Source: Candidatus Jacksonbacteria bacterium (lineage in GTDB: Bacteria; Patescibacteriota; Patescibacteriia; UBA9629; GWA2-43-13). From it: a stretch of 24,102 bases of DNA. Shown here one piece after another: positions 20,522 to 24,102 of the stretch. Made by a program: the position numbers and the translations under genes. Numbering within the stretch: the first letter of the stretch is position 1; each line of letters begins with the position of its first letter. The stretch is from assembly GCA_018698735.1 (NCBI GenBank), contig JABIPD010000060.1:1-24102 (forward strand), read 5' to 3'. The notes under the pieces are model-generated. The model saw only the letters and a list, made by a program, of their open reading frames with translations, was not told where the DNA came from and ran no database searches.

Positions 20522-21712
20522 TTAATTTTGGAGTGCTTCTATTCCTGGAAGGGTACCGTTTTCTATAAACTCGAGCATGGCACCTCCGCCAGTTGAAATA
20601 TGAGTAATAGTATCTAAATATTCTTTTTTAGATACTGCTGCCAATGTATCTCCACCTCCAATGATTGATAAAACATCTTTATTCTGTGCTATGGCATAAT
20701 AAATAAAGTCTGTTCCTCTTCCAAATACAGGATTTTCGAAATATCCAACTGGACCGCTCCAAATAATTGTTTTTGCTTTTGCAATAATAGATCCAAATTG
20801 AGCTGTTGTCTCTGGTCCGATATCGAGAATAGTACCATCCTTAGGAACTTCTTCTACTTTTACTACATCGCCACCTTCTTTAGAATTATCTGGTTCTCCC
20901 AAAATAACATCTTGAGGCAAAACAACAGCAGTGTCTTTCTGAGCTGCTTCGAACAAAATTCTTCGTGCGTTCTCTATTTCTTCGTATTCAACTAAACTAT
21001 TACCTATTTCAAATCCTTGGGCAGCTAAAAAGTTATTTGCAACTCCGCCACCTACTAACAAATAATCTGCCATGTTGAGCAGTTTACTCATAAAATGGAT
21101 TTTGGTAGATATTTTTGCACCACCAATAATAGCAACCATCGGTTTTTTAGGATTCCCAGCCGCCTCGGTTATCATTTCTAATTCTTTCTTGAGAAGTAAC
21201 CCACCATACGACGGCAGCAATTCGGCGATTCCAACTACCGAAGCATGCGCCCGATGACTCGATCCAAAGGCTTCGTTTACATATACGTCTGCAAGATTTG
21301 CCAACTGTTGTGCGAATGCTGGATCGTTCTTTTGTTCTTTAGGGTAAAAACGAATATTCTCTAACAGAAAAATCTCGTTCGGTTTTTGGTTTTCGAATGT
21401 TTCTGGTGATTCTGATTCGAAATCGTCTATTAAACGAACACTGTACCCATCTAAATAGGTTTCCAGACGTTCTGCTACTGGCTGAAGCGTGTATTTTGAA
21501 TCTCTTGTTTCTGGACGACCCAGATGAGAGGCAAGAATAATTCGATTGTTGTTTTCTAAAAGATTCTGGAGCGTTGGCAACGATTGCTGGATACGCTCGT
21601 CGTCTGCGATCGTAAAATTCTTGTTCATCGAGACATTAAAATCTACCCGCACAAGCACTCGCTTGTCGCTGATTTTATGCTCATCAATAAACTTGATTTT
21701 ATAATCAGTCAT
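20522..21712 (-). CDS. pgk: Phosphoglycerate kinase
   Basis: This 396-residue full-length enzyme transfers phosphate between 1,3-bisphosphoglycerate and ADP. N-domain substrate motifs are VRVDFNV (21-27), ASHLGRPE (61-68) and the arginine in SSHRAHAS (151-158). The C-domain nucleotide site includes GGAKISTK (197-204), GPVGYFE (320-326) and GGGDTLAA (352-359). Length and all motifs are normal. The gene has a near-consensus promoter inside the 3' end of the FBP aldolase/phosphatase gene and leads the four-gene unit pgk, DUF4190-like, DUF1761-like, HAD hydrolase. Confidence 0.97.
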   Translation of the reverse strand: MTDYKIKFIDEHKISDKRVLVRVDFNVSMNKNFTIADDERIQQSLPTLQNLLENNNRIILASHLGRPETRDSKYTLQPVAERLETYLDGYSVRLIDDFESESPETFENQKPNEIFLLENIRFYPKEQKNDPAFAQQLANLADVYVNEAFGSSHRAHASVVGIAELLPSYGGLLLKKELEMITEAAGNPKKPMVAIIGGAKISTKIHFMSKLLNMADYLLVGGGVANNFLAAQGFEIGNSLVEYEEIENARRILFEAAQKDTAVVLPQDVILGEPDNSKEGGDVVKVEEVPKDGTILDIGPETTAQFGSIIAKAKTIIWSGPVGYFENPVFGRGTDFIYYAIAQNKDVLSIIGGGDTLAAVSKKEYLDTITHISTGGGAMLEFIENGTLPGIEALQN

Positions 21713-21743
21713 AGATGATAGCTATAAAAATGAATGTGTTTGC

Positions 21744-21772
21744 ATTATACCGCTAATCTGGCTTAATCTCAA
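21744..21772 (-). promoter_or_regulatory. Near-consensus sigma-70 promoter of pgk
   Basis: On the minus strand TTGAGA (21767-21772), a 17-base spacer and a perfect TATAAT (21744-21749) lie about 30 bases before the pgk ATG at 21712. This is the best promoter in the window. It starts within the last codons of the upstream FBP aldolase/phosphatase gene. Confidence 0.7.
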
Positions 21773-22859
21773 AGCGAGATTCGAGCTTATCCAACCGCTC
21801 ACCAATTCCACCGTACTCAAGCTCTTCACGAGGAAGCATAGATGGCTCAACAAACCCTTGTTCTCGCATTTCGATAGATTTCCGAGAGGCTTTTTCGCGG
21901 ATATGATCCCAGAATGGATCGTCGAATACATCTACAAATTCTGTTAAAATCCCATTTCGCATGGAAAACGTAATGCCTTGAACAATCGGAACACAATAAT
22001 GAACAGAAGACGGAGAGTTAATAGTAACCGGCATAAGTGGTTGTTGATGCGAGCCTCTGCAATCTCCAGCAACAAAATGAGCGTTTCTATAACACGCTCC
22101 AATTTCCTCGGTAGCAGGGAAAATCTTTTGAACTCGAACTAAAGCGACTGGGTCGTCTTTCCCAACATATTTGCCAGCAATATTTTTTAACCGGGTAGTA
22201 GAAACAGACACCACATGCTCGTCTGGATATTTTCTGGAATAAATAGATTTCACAACATATCTTCTGGTTTCTCGTAACAGTGCTGCAATATCGTATAAAT
22301 CTTCTGGTGCATGCAAACGTATAACTTTATCGGCTTCGGTATTTTCTGTGTCGATAATCTCGAATGTAAAGCCTTGCATTATCTCTGGTGCTACAATCAA
22401 TCCTGGGCACCACATTGGGTCTGCAAACCCTAAATACATTGGCAGGTTAAATGCCCCTGGCTCGGTTTTATCCATCGAAAAAGCCATCACCGATTCATTT
22501 GGGCGTTCTTCGAATTCTATTTCTGCAACCCCAGGTCCCATGCCTTGAATATTTCCGGTAAAAGCATCTTTTAATAAATCTTGGCCAGCGCCATAAAGAC
22601 CTTCAGATTTTGCTGTTTCGGTTCCAGCAACAAATGCATCCCAAGCAAGCTGATGAACTTTCTCGTTTCCTTCACCATTGGTATGTGTCATTAAAATCGC
22701 GACGTCATCGCCGGTGTGATACACCCGATGATCGGTAAGGAGATACTCTCCTTTTTCTTTTACAAAATTTCTAACCGTCTCTAACAATTTTTCTGATGGT
22801 TTGGTGTGGCCTCCAATGCCTCCAATATCTGCCTTAATAAGAGAGAGTGTCATTTTCAT
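21753..22859 (-). CDS. fbp: Archaeal-type (class V) fructose-1,6-bisphosphate aldolase/phosphatase
   Basis: This 368-residue protein belongs to the bifunctional FBPA/P family known from archaea and deep-branching bacteria, which condenses triose phosphates and removes phosphate to give fructose 6-phosphate. Metal and phosphate ligands fit D11 and H18 in IKADIGGIGGH and D51-D52 in HTGDDVA. The Schiff-base lysine and its tyrosine are in KYVGKDDP (Y231, K234). GDCRGSHQQPLMPV (265-278) is also typical. I chose the ATG at 22859 because MxxSLIKADIG is the family start; the open frame extends 12 codons upstream. It points to a gluconeogenic direction of carbon flow. It is next to pgk, which has its own promoter in this gene's 3' end. 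Confidence 0.93.
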   Translation of the reverse strand: MKMTLSLIKADIGGIGGHTKPSEKLLETVRNFVKEKGEYLLTDHRVYHTGDDVAILMTHTNGEGNEKVHQLAWDAFVAGTETAKSEGLYGAGQDLLKDAFTGNIQGMGPGVAEIEFEERPNESVMAFSMDKTEPGAFNLPMYLGFADPMWCPGLIVAPEIMQGFTFEIIDTENTEADKVIRLHAPEDLYDIAALLRETRRYVVKSIYSRKYPDEHVVSVSTTRLKNIAGKYVGKDDPVALVRVQKIFPATEEIGACYRNAHFVAGDCRGSHQQPLMPVTINSPSSVHYCVPIVQGITFSMRNGILTEFVDVFDDPFWDHIREKASRKSIEMREQGFVEPSMLPREELEYGGIGERLDKLESRFEIKPD

Positions 22860-22920
22860 ACATGTAAAAACTTTAATTGCAAAATGAGTGCCCATAGCTT
22901 ACGCCGCTGACTCTTTTTTG

Positions 22921-22965
22921 TCAAAACGAAAAGCGTGATGATTTCTGGGTTATCCATCATCACGC
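22921..22965 (-). terminator. Terminator of the acyltransferase gene
   Basis: A perfect ten-base stem GCGTGATGAT / ATCATCACGC (22933-22942 and 22956-22965) has a 13-base loop and is followed on the minus strand by TTTTCGTTTT. The TGA stop of the acyltransferase lies inside the stem. Confidence 0.7.
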
Positions 22966-23625
22966 CGTCTTCTCAACGGAAAGCTCTGCTAGCAGTGCGT
23001 TAACTGCCGCTTCTACCCGTTGAGTAAAAACACGTATACTTTCTCCTGAGCCTATACTAAGAGGCTCTCCTATGATAATCCGAACCGGCCCAGGTACGAA
23101 ATACCATCTTCCAGGTGGCCATACCCTTCCGGTTCCTACATGCGCAATAGGCACAACTGGCCGACCTGATTCTCGAGCTAAATAAGCAAAGCCCGATTTG
23201 AAGGTTGTAGCTTTTCGAGAGCCAGACGGATACACAAGCAATGAAAGCTCCCACTCTACAAGTGCTTTAAGTGGGAGATCCAAGGCCTCTAATGCCTTGT
23301 CTGTGTATCGATCGAGAGGACAGGTGTTGTAGACCAGGCAACGAAACCATGTCCCGAACACATGGCCCTTAAAGAAATGATCCTTTGCTGCAAGAACCCG
23401 TATCTGGAATGACTTCCAGATAAGGATTGTCATAATAAGGCCGGTTTCGAGATGGCTCTTGTGGTTTGCGACACAGATAAAATTGCCTGAAAGGCCAGAC
23501 GACCTGTTTTCCACCCCCCAGATACCAAAGCACAGCGCGACTACCAACCGAAGAAACACACGAATAGGAAATGCCAGTACATGTTCGTACAATCTTTTAT
23601 GGTAAAAAGCTTCGTCGCTTTTCAT
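22960..23625 (-). CDS. PlsC-like lysophospholipid acyltransferase, divergent motifs
   Basis: This 221-residue protein has the layout of a 1-acylglycerol-3-phosphate acyltransferase: a hydrophobic N-terminal segment (about residues 18-36), motif I at VANHKSHLET, a basic region, and motif IV-like VVPIAH (157-162). The catalytic NHx4D motif reads H55-x4-E60, with Glu for Asp. The usual EGTRS motif reads PSGSRK, followed by the expected FKSG (142-145). These changes make the acceptor or the activity uncertain. The gene is monocistronic, with GAGGAGG eight bases before the ATG, its own terminator, and codons richer in G+C than the neighbours, like the sigma-factor gene. Confidence 0.82.
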   Translation of the reverse strand: MKSDEAFYHKRLYEHVLAFPIRVFLRLVVALCFGIWGVENRSSGLSGNFICVANHKSHLETGLIMTILIWKSFQIRVLAAKDHFFKGHVFGTWFRCLVYNTCPLDRYTDKALEALDLPLKALVEWELSLLVYPSGSRKATTFKSGFAYLARESGRPVVPIAHVGTGRVWPPGRWYFVPGPVRIIIGEPLSIGSGESIRVFTQRVEAAVNALLAELSVEKTA

Positions 23626-23633
23626 CTTCTTTT

Positions 23634-23640
23634 CCTCCTC
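23634..23640 (-). promoter_or_regulatory. Strong Shine-Dalgarno of the acyltransferase gene
   Basis: GAGGAGG on the minus strand lies eight bases before the ATG at 23625 and fixes the start. Confidence 0.75.
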
Positions 23641-23654
23641 TCTCTAAGGTACAC

Positions 23655-23676
23655 AAAAAGGGGATTATTCCCCTTT
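23655..23676 (-). terminator. Terminator after the archease gene
   Basis: An eight-base stem AAAGGGGA / TCCCCTTT with a four-base loop is followed on the minus strand by a T-run. It lies 33 bases after the archease stop. Confidence 0.7.
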
Positions 23677-23708
23677 GTTAATGTAACCAAATTTTAGTTA
23701 CTCGGCAA

Positions 23709-24102
23709 CTATACAACGTTAAAAACCAATACTGCTTCGTATTTTCCACTCCCGTTCTGTTCTACTTCTTTTTCGTGATGACTAATGGTCTCTATAATAT
23801 CTCCAAACTCGTCTGCTGGTCCGCCTTCTAATTCAACAGACAAGAATGTGTCTGAAAAATCGTTAAAGGTAATATTGGTATACACTTCATCGTGAGCTCT
23901 ACTCATTTCTACAAGCTCTTGAATAAATTGTATCAAAAGTTCTGTTTCGTTTTGTGCCTCGAGCTCAAACGTCTGCTTACTTACAACATCGCGCACTATC
24001 ATATCTGGAGACAAAAGCTCCATGGTTCCTTCGAGTGCAGAGACAAATAATTCTTCTAGTTCTTTTCCTTCTAAATGCAAATGCATTGCATCATCATAAT
24101 CC
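23709..24102 (-). CDS. Archease-like protein (partial, N-terminus beyond window)
   Basis: The frame is open through the right window edge; residues DYDDA precede the internal Met at 24086, so the real start is outside. About 130 residues are visible. The order of segments fits archease: an N-terminal LEGKELEELFVSALEG helix, the long helix ETELLIQFIQELVEMS, a beta segment, then IIETISHHEKEVEQ and the C-terminal strand EAVLVFNV, like the family's D-I-K-A-x-T-Y-H and V-x-F-D-V ends. Archease is a cofactor of the RNA ligase RtcB; no RtcB gene is in the window. The final Asp of the usual VxFDV end is Asn here. The family call is probable, not certain. Confidence 0.65.
   Translation of the reverse strand, partial: DYDDAMHLHLEGKELEELFVSALEGTMELLSPDMIVRDVVSKQTFELEAQNETELLIQFIQELVEMSRAHDEVYTNITFNDFSDTFLSVELEGGPADEFGDIIETISHHEKEVEQNGSGKYEAVLVFNVV

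Overview
The window is a compact, mostly minus-strand bacterial chromosome segment with A+T-leaning codon use, very short intergenic gaps and frequent genes without a Shine-Dalgarno sequence. Split transketolase, a stand-alone riboflavin kinase, an archaeal-type FBP aldolase/phosphatase, a reduced cytosolic [NiFe] hydrogenase, iron-sulfur-free DNA glycosylases and an archease-like protein together suggest a member of the Candidate Phyla Radiation (Patescibacteria). This is an inference from gene content; there is no rRNA here to confirm it.

Layout: (1) 1-4829, minus strand, is a tightly packed carbon operon: rpiB, rpe, transketolase N and C halves, a PfkB-family kinase, and a class II aldolase cut by the window edge. 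Together these can run the non-oxidative pentose phosphate pathway and possibly a transaldolase-free sedoheptulose-bisphosphate route. (2) 4877-7075 holds a riboflavin kinase, a glutaredoxin and a secreted L,D-transpeptidase with internal 51-residue FG-GAP-like repeats. (3) 7132-8034 is a sigma-70 factor with its own promoter, Shine-Dalgarno and terminator. (4) 8132-10520 is enolase, UppP and a [3Fe-4S]-type ferredoxin. (5) 10581-14021 is a hydrogenase neighbourhood: small and large subunits on the plus strand, then on the minus strand a maturation protease, a mobile-looking GIY-YIG unit, and a protein whose C-terminal half resembles HypC. (6) 13994-16581 has an EamA transporter and an FAD/NAD(P) oxidoreductase sharing overlapping divergent promoters, plus a DUF1622-like membrane protein. 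(7) 16588-19187 contains MutY and Nth glycosylases, both without the usual cluster cysteines, a G+C-rich orphan gene, and several dispersed palindromic repeats. (8) 19197-22859 is FBP aldolase/phosphatase, phosphoglycerate kinase, two small membrane proteins and a HAD hydrolase. (9) 22926-24102 holds an acyltransferase and a partial archease.

The most unusual signals are a family of short palindromic elements ending in TGTCATTGCGAG. Two inverted copies bound the single-domain GIY-YIG nuclease gene (12804-13173), and an 84-bp copy sits exactly in frame inside mutY, adding 28 residues. Also notable are the HypC-like protein beside the hydrogenase, the operon that can bypass transaldolase, the cluster-free glycosylases, and three G+C-richer monocistronic genes with strong Shine-Dalgarno sites among mostly leaderless or SD-poor neighbours.

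Functionally, the enzymes cover lower glycolysis/gluconeogenesis (enolase, Pgk, FBPA/P, class II aldolase) and pentose interconversion. Hydrogenase, ferredoxin and flavoprotein could balance reductant. UppP, the L,D-transpeptidase and the acyltransferase belong to envelope synthesis.
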